Below, piece after piece: positions 35,458 through 43,230 of a DNA stretch of 64,000 bases. Position 1 is the first letter of the stretch, and each line of letters starts with the position of its first letter. This stretch comes from Alistipes timonensis JC136. GTDB taxonomy: Bacteria; Bacteroidota; Bacteroidia; Bacteroidales; Rikenellaceae. A program made the position numbers and the translations under genes. Under the pieces are notes generated by a model, which saw nothing but the letters and a program-made list of their open reading frames with translations, did not search any database and was not told the origin of the DNA. The DNA lies in NCBI RefSeq assembly GCF_900107675.1, contig NZ_FNRI01000001.1, forward strand, positions 186,001 through 250,000, in the 5' to 3' direction.

Positions 35458-35982
35458 TTAATGGTGGTGTTCGGCCTCCATCGCCTCCTGCCGGGTCTTG
35501 TGGACCGTGCCGTGAGGATGTTCCGCCGGGGCGTATATCGAATATATTTTCAGCGGTTTATCGCCCGTATTGACGATGTTGTGCCACTTTCCGGCCGGGA
35601 CCAGAATGGCATAGTCGTCCGAGACCTCCCGCACGAAGTCGAGCCGGTCCTCGCTGTCGCCCATCATCACACGGGCCGTACCCTCCTCGATGCGCAGGAA
35701 TTGATCGATGTCGTGATGCAGTTCGAGCCCTACGTCGCCGCCTGCGGGGATCGACATGAGCGTCACCTGCAGGTTATTACCGGTCCACAGCGTGGTGCGG
35801 AAATTTTCGTTCGTCAGCGTGTAGCTTTCGATATTGAGTGTGGTCGGCTCGGCGCCGTAGTCTTTCAGTACGACGGTTTCCGTGTCGGTCTTTTCCTGCA
35901 TGGGCGGGGTTTGCCGGCAGCAGGATGCGGCGGCGAGCGCCAGGCTCATGGCGCCGGCTGTGAGGAGGATGTTGTATTTCAT
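35458..35982 (-). CDS. Cupin-domain lipoprotein
   Basis: 174 aa. Start MKYNILLTAG (35982) gives a lipoprotein signal peptide with lipobox AASC; 19 upstream in-frame codons are rejected. The cupin barrel has its first motif in LELHHDIDQFLRIEEGTARVMMG and its second in DDYAILVPAGKWHNIVN, the pattern of mannose-6-phosphate isomerase-like cupins; His pairs suit a divalent metal. The C-terminus is His-rich (AEHHH). Being exported is unusual for this cupin type. Function unknown. Confidence 0.85.
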   Translation of the reverse strand: MKYNILLTAGAMSLALAAASCCRQTPPMQEKTDTETVVLKDYGAEPTTLNIESYTLTNENFRTTLWTGNNLQVTLMSIPAGGDVGLELHHDIDQFLRIEEGTARVMMGDSEDRLDFVREVSDDYAILVPAGKWHNIVNTGDKPLKIYSIYAPAEHPHGTVHKTRQEAMEAEHHH

Positions 35983-36022
35983 CGTGTTTCGTTTTTGGTG
36001 AGTATGCCAATATACGAAAAAA

Positions 36023-36925
36023 TCAGATATGCGACGCATTCGCCGCGAGGTATTCCCGGATATATTCCGTCAGCTCGGGCGAATCGACGATGCGGATGTC
36101 GTCCAGCAGCCCCACGACGAAGCGTCCTACCCCGGCCATACCGGCGACTTCGGTGTCCAGCGTCCAGCGGCCCCGGCTCAGCGGTTTCAGGTCGCGTTCG
36201 GCCAGCGGATACTCCTCGCACAGCAGGTTGTAAGCCAGCATTCCCAGCTCCAGCCGGATGCGGCGACGCGTTCCGCCGTGCATGCGGAAGGCGTCGATGA
36301 ATCCCTCGTCGTGCCCGGTTTCGTGCTCCCACCCCGTGTCGGAGAGTTCCACGGAGCCGATGCGCGAGGTTTTGAAGAGCTTGTTCGAGTGGCTTTCGAG
36401 GTCGTAGCACCACACCTGTACATAGTTGGTCGTGAAGGCGAAAGGCTCCACCCGGCGGTCGCGGACCTCGCCGCCGTGCGCCGACTGGTAACCGCGCAGC
36501 GTGGCCTGCCGCCGCTCCTCGATGGCCTCGATCAGCCGCCGGATGTTCGGGGCGTTTTTGCCCCGAACGACGGTGTCGGCCAGCGTCTTGTTGTCGTAGA
36601 CGGAGTAGAGTTTGCGTTTGAGGTTCTGCTTCAGCAGGTTGGTGTCGTCGATATTCTCGATGGCGCTCTTCAGGATCACGGCCTCCTCCTCGGTGAAATG
36701 CACCAACTGCGAGATGTCGCGGAAATGCGGCGACTCCTTGTCGAGACGGATGCAGTCGCCCGATTTTTTAATGACGAACCCCGCGTCGCGGAACGTGTCG
36801 ATATAGCGGTAAACCGTGCGGCGCGACATCTGGAGCCGTTCGGCCAGCTGGTCGATGTTGTAGGTGGTGTTTGCCGTCAGCAGTTTCATCAGCCGCAGCA
36901 GGCGTTCGAGCTTGGGTTGGTCCAT
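36023..36925 (-). CDS. WYL-domain transcriptional regulator
   Basis: 300 aa. Start MDQPKLERLLRLM (36925). N-terminal winged helix-turn-helix of YafY/DeoR type (NIDQLAERLQMSRRTVYRYIDTFRDAGFVI), helical middle, WYL-like sensor domain (EPFAFTTNYVQVWCYDLES, the WYL triad reading W-C-Y) and a WCX-type C-terminal extension. WYL proteins bind nucleotides or nucleic acids and regulate stress or defence genes, but no defence genes are nearby. Its ATG lies 1 bp after the stop of the membrane-protein gene before it. Confidence 0.88.
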   Translation of the reverse strand: MDQPKLERLLRLMKLLTANTTYNIDQLAERLQMSRRTVYRYIDTFRDAGFVIKKSGDCIRLDKESPHFRDISQLVHFTEEEAVILKSAIENIDDTNLLKQNLKRKLYSVYDNKTLADTVVRGKNAPNIRRLIEAIEERRQATLRGYQSAHGGEVRDRRVEPFAFTTNYVQVWCYDLESHSNKLFKTSRIGSVELSDTGWEHETGHDEGFIDAFRMHGGTRRRIRLELGMLAYNLLCEEYPLAERDLKPLSRGRWTLDTEVAGMAGVGRFVVGLLDDIRIVDSPELTEYIREYLAANASHI

Positions 36926-36926
36926 T

Positions 36927-37442
36927 TTAACGGTATTTGAGATGATAGGTTTCGAGCGTCGGCAGCAACCGTTTTTTCGGATAGTCGAGTGTCGAGGGCA
37001 GGATGCTGTATGGAGTTCCGCAGCAGCGGATGCTGAACTCCGCCAATTTTTGGCGCGTAAGGTTCTTTTCCGCTTCGGCAGCCGCCTCCGCATCGTGCAG
37101 AAGCACGGTGATGAACCGCTGCTGCGCGATCCTGCACTCTCCGAATCCCTCGATCCGGTGCCATTCTACGGTCGTTTGTCGCCCGCGGACGTTGAAAAAG
37201 GTGATTCCTTTTCCGTCGAGACGGAGCATCGGCCGGCGTTGTGTGTAGTGCAGGACAATCCGGATTCCGAGGCCCAGCGCCGCACCTCCGCCGAAAAGAA
37301 CTCCCAGCCATCCTGCAGCGGCGTGTTTGAAGCTCAGATCGCCGTGCGAAAGCATCCACAGGCCGCCCGCCAGAAAGACGAGGCTTCCGGCGAATGCGCC
37401 GATCAGGTTGCGGCCGGAAGGATAGATGTCGAGTGTGTCCAT
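36927..37442 (-). CDS. Two-helix membrane protein, STM3941-like
   Basis: 171 aa. Start MDTLDIYPSGRNLIG (37442). Two transmembrane helices (about 15-35 and 42-64) are followed by a cytosolic PH-like beta domain (LRLDGKGITFFNVRGRQTTVEW, with the W-x-x-I pattern). It resembles the family annotated as STM3941, of unknown function. The -7 box TATCTTTG sits only 5 bases before the ATG, so the transcript should have almost no leader. It is coupled to the WYL regulator downstream. Confidence 0.65.
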   Translation of the reverse strand: MDTLDIYPSGRNLIGAFAGSLVFLAGGLWMLSHGDLSFKHAAAGWLGVLFGGGAALGLGIRIVLHYTQRRPMLRLDGKGITFFNVRGRQTTVEWHRIEGFGECRIAQQRFITVLLHDAEAAAEAEKNLTRQKLAEFSIRCCGTPYSILPSTLDYPKKRLLPTLETYHLKYR

Positions 37443-37446
37443 GCGG

Positions 37447-37454
37447 CAAAGATA
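37447..37454 (-). promoter_or_regulatory. -7 box giving a nearly leaderless transcript
   Basis: TATCTTTG on the minus strand, full TAnnTTTG match, ending 4 bases before ATG 37442. It abuts the dnaA terminator. Confidence 0.6.
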
Positions 37455-37455
37455 C

Positions 37456-37485
37456 AAAAAAGCCGTGACATAAATTGTCGCGGCT
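37456..37485 (-). terminator. Rho-independent terminator of dnaA
   Basis: On the minus strand AGCCGCGAC pairs with GTCACGGCT (one mismatch), followed by TTTTTTG, 80 bases after the dnaA stop. Confidence 0.8.
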
Positions 37486-37564
37486 CCCTGTTTGTATCGA
37501 CGGTATGTGCACCCGGTCCGGGCGTTTGTCTTTTCGGGATTCGGCCCTCGCCCCGGCCCTCCCG

Positions 37565-38977
37565 CTATTGGGTGAGCACTATCTTTTCGATCTCCTCGAC
37601 CTGGCGGCGGAACGCCTTGTCGGTCTCGATGAGGTTCGACACGGCCTTGCACGAATGGAGCACCGTGGCGTGGTTGCGGCCTCCGATGGCCGATCCGATC
37701 GTTGTGAGCGGCGCCTTGGTATGCTGCTTGGCCAGATACATGGCGATCTGCCGGGCCTGGGCGATTTCGCGCGTACGTTCCGTGGAGTTGAAGCGTGCGA
37801 AATCGAGATTGAGGTATTCGCACACGACTTCGATGATGTGGTCGATGGTCACCTCTTTCTGGTAGAGTTTCACGTAGACCTTCAGGATCTCCTTGGCCAG
37901 CGACGTGGTGATCTTGCGTCCGAGGAACGAGGCGTTGGCCACCAGCGACGACAGGGCGCCTTCGATCTCCCGCACGTTGGCCGAGATATTGTCCGCGAGG
38001 TAGGCCACCACGTCGTCCGTGATCTGGGCCCCCAACTTCTGCGCCTTGGCGCGGATGATTTTGAGCTTCGTCTCGTAGTCCGGGGTGTTCAACTGGGCCG
38101 ACAACCCCCATTTGAAACGCGTCAGCAGTCGTTGCTCGATGTCTTTCAGCTCCACGGGCGGTTTGTCCGACGTGAGGATCAACTGCTTGCCCGCCAACTG
38201 CAGGTGGTTGAAGATGTTGAAGAACGCGTTCTGCGTACCGGTCTTTCCCGTCAACTCCTGGATGTCGTCGATGATGAGCACGTCGATCATCTGGTAGAAA
38301 TGGATGAAATCGGGAATCTCGCCGTTCTTGTAGGCCGTCTGGAACTGGGCCTGGAACTTGTTCATCGAGACATACAATACCTGCAGCTCCGGATGGCGCT
38401 GGCGCACCTCGTGGCCGATCGACTGCACGATGTGTGTCTTGCCCAACCCCGAATCACCATATATATATAGGGGGTTGAAGGGGTTGTTGCCCGGGTTTAC
38501 CGCCACGGACATGCCCGCCGAGCGGGCCAGTCGGTTGCATTCGCCCTCGATGAACGTCGCGAACGTGAGATTCGGGTTCAGCTGCGGGTCGATAATTATT
38601 TTTTTGAGTCCCGGAATTACGAAGGGATTCTTTATATTTGCAGTATTGGTCTGCGTGTTGAAACGCGAGATAGCCGTCGTGTCGGCGTCGGCCGCCACGG
38701 GGACCGCCGGGGCCGTGGCGCGGGGCACGGCGTAGTGCAGCCTCGTCTGCTGTCCGTAGAGCTGGGAAATGATCGGTTTGAGGAACGGAATGTAGTTCTT
38801 CTCGATCTGACGGACGTAGCTTTCGTTGGGAACCTTCAACCGCAGCGTCGTCCCGTCGAATTCGAGCGGGATGATGGGCTGAAACCACTTTTCGAACTCC
38901 TCGGCGGAGGTCCGGGCCTTGATTTGGTCCAAGCAGGTCTGCCACATATCGCTATATGTCTGCGTGTTGTTTAACAT
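37565..38977 (-). CDS. dnaA: Chromosomal replication initiator DnaA
   Basis: 470 aa. N-terminal helicase-loading domain I (about 1-85), variable linker, AAA+ domain III with Walker A GDSGLGKTH and Walker B LIIDDIQ, sensor 2 arginine region, and domain IV with the DnaA-box-binding signature GGRNHATVLHS. Full length and intact. It is monocistronic between its own terminator and the divergent gap to the phosphohexomutase gene. That gap has a single DnaA-box-like word (TTATTCACA, minus strand, about 39011-39020) and no cluster. Confidence 0.98.
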   Translation of the reverse strand: MLNNTQTYSDMWQTCLDQIKARTSAEEFEKWFQPIIPLEFDGTTLRLKVPNESYVRQIEKNYIPFLKPIISQLYGQQTRLHYAVPRATAPAVPVAADADTTAISRFNTQTNTANIKNPFVIPGLKKIIIDPQLNPNLTFATFIEGECNRLARSAGMSVAVNPGNNPFNPLYIYGDSGLGKTHIVQSIGHEVRQRHPELQVLYVSMNKFQAQFQTAYKNGEIPDFIHFYQMIDVLIIDDIQELTGKTGTQNAFFNIFNHLQLAGKQLILTSDKPPVELKDIEQRLLTRFKWGLSAQLNTPDYETKLKIIRAKAQKLGAQITDDVVAYLADNISANVREIEGALSSLVANASFLGRKITTSLAKEILKVYVKLYQKEVTIDHIIEVVCEYLNLDFARFNSTERTREIAQARQIAMYLAKQHTKAPLTTIGSAIGGRNHATVLHSCKAVSNLIETDKAFRRQVEEIEKIVLTQ

Positions 38978-39117
38978 GATTCAGGGTTGCACCATTTTTG
39001 ATGACACAAAGTTGTGAATAATTTTGCGAAAAGATTTTCATTTTGGGGTTGTAATTCTCCTTTTTTTATATATAGAAAACCAACGGTTTCCGAACGCTGT
39101 ATTTTAACTCCCTGATA

Positions 39118-39148
39118 TTGAATAATCGATTTTTAATTCGTATATTTG
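39118..39148 (+). promoter_or_regulatory. Promoter of the phosphohexomutase gene
   Basis: TTG (39118-39120), 20-base spacer, TATATTTG (39141-39148), 57 bases before ATG 39205. Confidence 0.75.
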
Positions 39149-39204
39149 CATATAAATTTTTTGGGACTCCCGAAATGTAAATTATAAATAAAACCAATAG
39201 AATT

Positions 39205-40947
39205 ATGGCAAACGAATTGGAACAACTGGTTCTCCGAAAAGCACAGGCCTGGCTCGACGGCCACTATGACGAAGCGACGAAAAAGCAGGTCAAATATCTG
39301 ATGGACAACGATATGAAGGAGCTTGTCGAGAGCTTCTACAAGGACCTTGAGTTCGGTACGGGCGGCCTGCGCGGCATTATGGGCGTGGGTTCCAACCGCA
39401 TGAACGTCTACACGGTAGGCGCTGCTACGCAGGGGCTTTCGAACTACCTGAAGAAGAACTTCGCGGGCGAGCAGGTACGTGTCGCCGTGGCCCACGACAG
39501 CCGCAACAATTCGCGGATGTTCGCCGAGCGCGTGGCCGATATTTTCGCCTCGAACGGGTTTCAGGTTTATCTGTTCGACACGCTCCGGCCGACTCCTGAA
39601 TTGAGCTTCGCCATCCGCGAGTTGAAATGTCATTCGGGCGTGGTCGTCACGGCCTCGCACAACCCCAAGGAGTACAACGGCTACAAGGCCTACTGGACCG
39701 ACGGCGCGCAGGTGACCGAGCCGCACGACAAGAACATTATCGCCGAGGTGGCGAAGATCACCGACGTGAATATGATCCAGACGGGCAAGAATCCTGAAAA
39801 CATCACCATCCTGGACGAGAAGTTCGACGAGACCTATTTAAATAAGGTACACGAGCTGTCGCTTTCGCCCGAGAGCGTGAAGAAGCACCACGACATGAAG
39901 ATCGTCTACTCGCCGATGCACGGCGCGGGCGTGCGGCTGGTTCCGGAGTCGCTGAAGAAGTTCGGCTTCACGAACGTCATCCTGGTGAAGGAGCAGGCTG
40001 TCATCGACGGCAACTTCCCCACCGTCGAGTCCCCCAATCCCGAGGAGCGCAAGACGATGTCCATGGCCATCGACCTCGCCGCGAAGGAGGGCGCTGACCT
40101 GGTGCTGGCCACCGACCCCGATTCGGACCGCATCGGCGTTGCGCTGCGCAACAAGAAAGGCGAATACGTACTGCTGAACGGCAATCAGACCCTCGTGCTG
40201 CTGCTGAGTTACCAGCTGACCCGCTGGGCCGAGCGCGGCGAACTGGACGGTAACCAGTATGTCGTGAAGACCATCGTCACGTCGCAGATGGCCAATGCCG
40301 TGGCAGACCATTTTAAAGTGAAGTGCTACGACTGCCTCACGGGCTTCAAATACATCGCCAAGATCATCCGTGAGAACGAGGGCAAAGCCAAGTACATCGG
40401 CGGCGGCGAAGAGTCGTTCGGTTACCTCGCCGGCGACTACGTGCGCGACAAGGACGCCGTTTCGGCCTGCTCGCTGGCTGCCGAGGCCGCCGCATGGGCG
40501 ATGGATACGATGGGCCTGACGCTTTACGAGTGGTTGCAGGAGCTCTATGTGAAATACGGTTTCTACCGTGAGGGCCTCGTTTCGGTGGTCCGCAAGGGCA
40601 AGGAGGGCGCTGACCAGATCCAGAAGATGATGGTCGATTTTCGTCAGAATCCGCCCAAGGCGATCCTCGGGTCGCCCGTGGTGAAGATCAACGATTTCCA
40701 GTCGCTCGAAACGCTCGACGTGAAGACGGGCTGCAAATCGCCCATCCATCAGGACCGCAGCAACGTGCTGCAATGGTTCACGGCCGACGGAACGACCGTT
40801 TCGGTGCGTCCTTCGGGCACGGAACCCAAGATTAAGTTCTACTTCGGCGTGAAAGCGCCGCTGGCTTCGGTCGCCGATTTCGACACGACGCTGGCCGAAC
40901 TCGACGCCAAGATCGACGGAATCAAGCGGGAGCTTAAACTGGAGTAG
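39205..40947 (+). CDS. Phosphoglucomutase/phosphomannomutase (alpha-D-phosphohexomutase)
   Basis: 580 aa, cytosolic. Interconverts hexose 1- and 6-phosphates and so links sugars freed by the PULs to glycolysis and to nucleotide sugars. Four domains: phosphoserine loop TASHNPKEYNGYK, magnesium loop DPDSDRIGVA, sugar-specificity loop GGGEESFGYL and phosphate-binding loop RPSGTEPKIKFYF. The length and the FGTGGLRGIMG start match the long phosphoglucomutase-2-like branch. Single gene with its own promoter and a shared terminator. Confidence 0.93.
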   Translation: MANELEQLVLRKAQAWLDGHYDEATKKQVKYLMDNDMKELVESFYKDLEFGTGGLRGIMGVGSNRMNVYTVGAATQGLSNYLKKNFAGEQVRVAVAHDSRNNSRMFAERVADIFASNGFQVYLFDTLRPTPELSFAIRELKCHSGVVVTASHNPKEYNGYKAYWTDGAQVTEPHDKNIIAEVAKITDVNMIQTGKNPENITILDEKFDETYLNKVHELSLSPESVKKHHDMKIVYSPMHGAGVRLVPESLKKFGFTNVILVKEQAVIDGNFPTVESPNPEERKTMSMAIDLAAKEGADLVLATDPDSDRIGVALRNKKGEYVLLNGNQTLVLLLSYQLTRWAERGELDGNQYVVKTIVTSQMANAVADHFKVKCYDCLTGFKYIAKIIRENEGKAKYIGGGEESFGYLAGDYVRDKDAVSACSLAAEAAAWAMDTMGLTLYEWLQELYVKYGFYREGLVSVVRKGKEGADQIQKMMVDFRQNPPKAILGSPVVKINDFQSLETLDVKTGCKSPIHQDRSNVLQWFTADGTTVSVRPSGTEPKIKFYFGVKAPLASVADFDTTLAELDAKIDGIKRELKLE

Positions 40948-40970
40948 TTCCCGCCTACCCTATTTATTGA

Positions 40971-41000
40971 CAACGTCCCGGCTGGAAAGCCGGGACGTTG
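40971..41000. terminator. Bidirectional terminator between convergent transcripts
   Basis: CAACGTCCCGGCT pairs with AGCCGGGACGTTG around a 4-base loop. It serves the phosphohexomutase gene on the plus strand and the GH89 operon on the minus strand. Confidence 0.85.
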
Positions 41001-41007
41001 TTTGTTG

Positions 41008-43227
41008 TTACTCCATGTGGGTCGTGAAGGCCTTGGGGCGCGTCATCGACTCGGTGTAAGGCACTCCGAAGCGGTCTTTGACCTCGATCTCCAGGGTCGA
41101 GGTCGCCGAGGCGGCTTCCACTGAGAAGATATGCGTGGTGTTGTAGGTGGCGAACGATGAGGTGAGGCTGCCGTTCGACGCCGTGCGCGGAATGTCGTAC
41201 GAGAGGTTGTGCAGCGGGTCTTCGGCCCGAATCTGGGTGACCGTCAGGGGTTGTCCGTTTTCTTTAACCGAGATTTGCCAGCCCGAATCCCAGTTCCAGA
41301 CGTTGATGTAGACCGTGTTCGCTTTGCAGGCGGCATACCTCGAGCGCAGCGGATATTTCTGGAGGAAGGCTTTGACGCTGGCGTCCGTGTCGTAGTGGTT
41401 CTTCACGACGTTCATGTCGTAGCTCCGGAACTGTTTGCCGGCATCGACTTTCATCCCTTTCCAGCGCCATTTCACGTCGCTGCCGTTGTTGGTGAAGACC
41501 ATATAGCCTCCTTCGCTGCCGTCCTTGCATATGCTGTTCTGCGAGATGTAGCCCGTCCACCACCACGAGGCGCAGACGGCGCCCATGTTGTGCTCGAAGA
41601 TGTTGCCGTAACCCGCGGGCATGTCCTCGTTGGCCACCGCACGGTTGATGTGTGTGTCGCCCGTCAGGTAGTGCACGCTGGCGAAACCTTTGAAGCAGTC
41701 GCCCAGTGCGGCGGTTCCTGAGTTTTTGAAATTCGGGGTTACGTTGACTTTGTTGTTCGACACGCCGGTGATGGCGTAGGCCGAGCAGTGCATGCAGACG
41801 AAGACAGGCTTCGACTTGTCGACGTGTTCGAGGTCCTTTTTGAGCCATGCCAACTGTTCGTCGTCGACGTAGGTGTCGTGGCTGCGGTCCTCGTTCTTGT
41901 TAATGTAATACATGTTGTCGAGCACGACGTAGTGGACATCGCCCAGGTTGAACGAGTAGTACGTGGGGCCGATGATCCTGCGGAACGCTCCTGCGGCCTC
42001 GAAATCGTCGGTGAACTTCATGTCGTAGTCGTGGTTGCCCATGACCTGGAAATAAGGCACCGGGAAATTCTCGATCTCCTTGCGGTAGTTTTCGAGCGTG
42101 TAGAGCGTGCCCTTGTCGTACCAGTAGATGTCCCACGTGAGGTCGCCGAGGCAGATGGCGTAGACGTTCTTCGTGCCGTGCTCCCTGACGAAAGCGTCGA
42201 TGTCGCCGCGGAAATCGTTGCGATACTGCGGCGTGTCGGTGTAGGTCTTGTTGTAGTTGTAGCGGTTGGCCATGTGCGGGTCGGTCGTGGCCAGCAGAAT
42301 GTGCTGCGTGTTGGGCTCGCGGCGCAGGCTGAACGAGTGCTCCTCGACAACGTTCGGCGCGGCGGTCGTCGCCTGCCAGAACGACGGGATGCTGCCGTCG
42401 GTGTCGACCATGTAGCCGCCCGGGATGGAGATGAACACCGAGCCGTTTTTCTTCTTCGAGGCGAGCCAGTAGCAGCCGTCCTTGTCGGTGGTGGTCACCT
42501 CGAAACCGTCGGAGACGACTACGCCTTCCATCGGTATGCTTTCACAGGTCACTTCGCCTTTGATCGTGGCGCCCTCCTTGTCGGGGATGAGTTTGACGCC
42601 CTCCTGTGTGACGGTCACCTCGGTCGAGGCGGTTCCGGCCTTACCCGTGAAGGTGATCCGGGTGCTGCGGCCGCGGCCCTCGTTGGCCGGGACCGTGAAG
42701 GTATAGGCGGCGATCTGCGGCGAGATTGCCCTGACGGGTTCCGTGGTGATCCAGTCGCAGTTGGTGTCCACCTCATACTCGTTGTAGCTGGCCACCGTGA
42801 AGTGCAGGGTCGTGCCCTCCTTCGTGACGGTCGGAACGGCGTCGGGCGAGACCACCAGGTCGTCCTGCGCCATCTGGAAGACCGGGACGGAGAATTGCAC
42901 GACGCTGTTCCCCGACGAGAAGAACAGGCCCGAGCCGCGGGGATCGTCGCTGGCCGCGGGGTCCACCGTCAGGGCGACGGTCGTCGTGCCGTTGTTGCCG
43001 CTTTGGGGCGTGATGTGCACCCAGCTGTCCTGGGCTTTGACCGTCCAGCTCGTGTTGGAGGTGACGGCGAAGTATTTGGTGAGCCCTTCCCGGGTGGTGA
43101 TGACCGCCTGCTCGGCGGTTTCGAGGGTCGTGAAGGACCGCGGGTTTTCAGTGCTTTCGTCGGCACTGCAACCCCAATATCCCATGCAGAGCAGGGAAAT
43201 GCACAGTATGTTCAGGATTCTTTTCAT
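41008..43227 (-). CDS. BACON-domain calcineurin-like phosphoesterase lipoprotein
   Basis: 739 aa. Lipoprotein signal peptide (lipobox YWGC). Two BACON domains (about 30-215; SWTVKAQDSWVHI and DTNCDWITTEP mark them), a short carboxypeptidase-like N-terminal calcineurin domain (IKGEVTCESIPMEGVVVSDG), the metallophosphatase core (TTDPHM, CLGDLTWD, GNHDYDMKF, MHCSAY, TGDTHINR give the two-metal ligands) and a C-terminal calcineurin-specific beta domain. BACON domains usually contact mucin or other glycans. Last gene of the GH89 operon, 3 bp after GH89. It may remove phosphate from a phosphorylated host glycan; this is an inference. Confidence 0.85.
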   Translation of the reverse strand: MKRILNILCISLLCMGYWGCSADESTENPRSFTTLETAEQAVITTREGLTKYFAVTSNTSWTVKAQDSWVHITPQSGNNGTTTVALTVDPAASDDPRGSGLFFSSGNSVVQFSVPVFQMAQDDLVVSPDAVPTVTKEGTTLHFTVASYNEYEVDTNCDWITTEPVRAISPQIAAYTFTVPANEGRGRSTRITFTGKAGTASTEVTVTQEGVKLIPDKEGATIKGEVTCESIPMEGVVVSDGFEVTTTDKDGCYWLASKKKNGSVFISIPGGYMVDTDGSIPSFWQATTAAPNVVEEHSFSLRREPNTQHILLATTDPHMANRYNYNKTYTDTPQYRNDFRGDIDAFVREHGTKNVYAICLGDLTWDIYWYDKGTLYTLENYRKEIENFPVPYFQVMGNHDYDMKFTDDFEAAGAFRRIIGPTYYSFNLGDVHYVVLDNMYYINKNEDRSHDTYVDDEQLAWLKKDLEHVDKSKPVFVCMHCSAYAITGVSNNKVNVTPNFKNSGTAALGDCFKGFASVHYLTGDTHINRAVANEDMPAGYGNIFEHNMGAVCASWWWTGYISQNSICKDGSEGGYMVFTNNGSDVKWRWKGMKVDAGKQFRSYDMNVVKNHYDTDASVKAFLQKYPLRSRYAACKANTVYINVWNWDSGWQISVKENGQPLTVTQIRAEDPLHNLSYDIPRTASNGSLTSSFATYNTTHIFSVEAASATSTLEIEVKDRFGVPYTESMTRPKAFTTHME

Positions 43228-43230
43228 GGT

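Noticed and set aside
38978..39204. dnaA/phosphohexomutase gap as the chromosomal origin.
   Set aside because: Only one DnaA-box-like word is visible, with no cluster or 13-mer-like repeats; in Bacteroidota the origin need not be beside dnaA.
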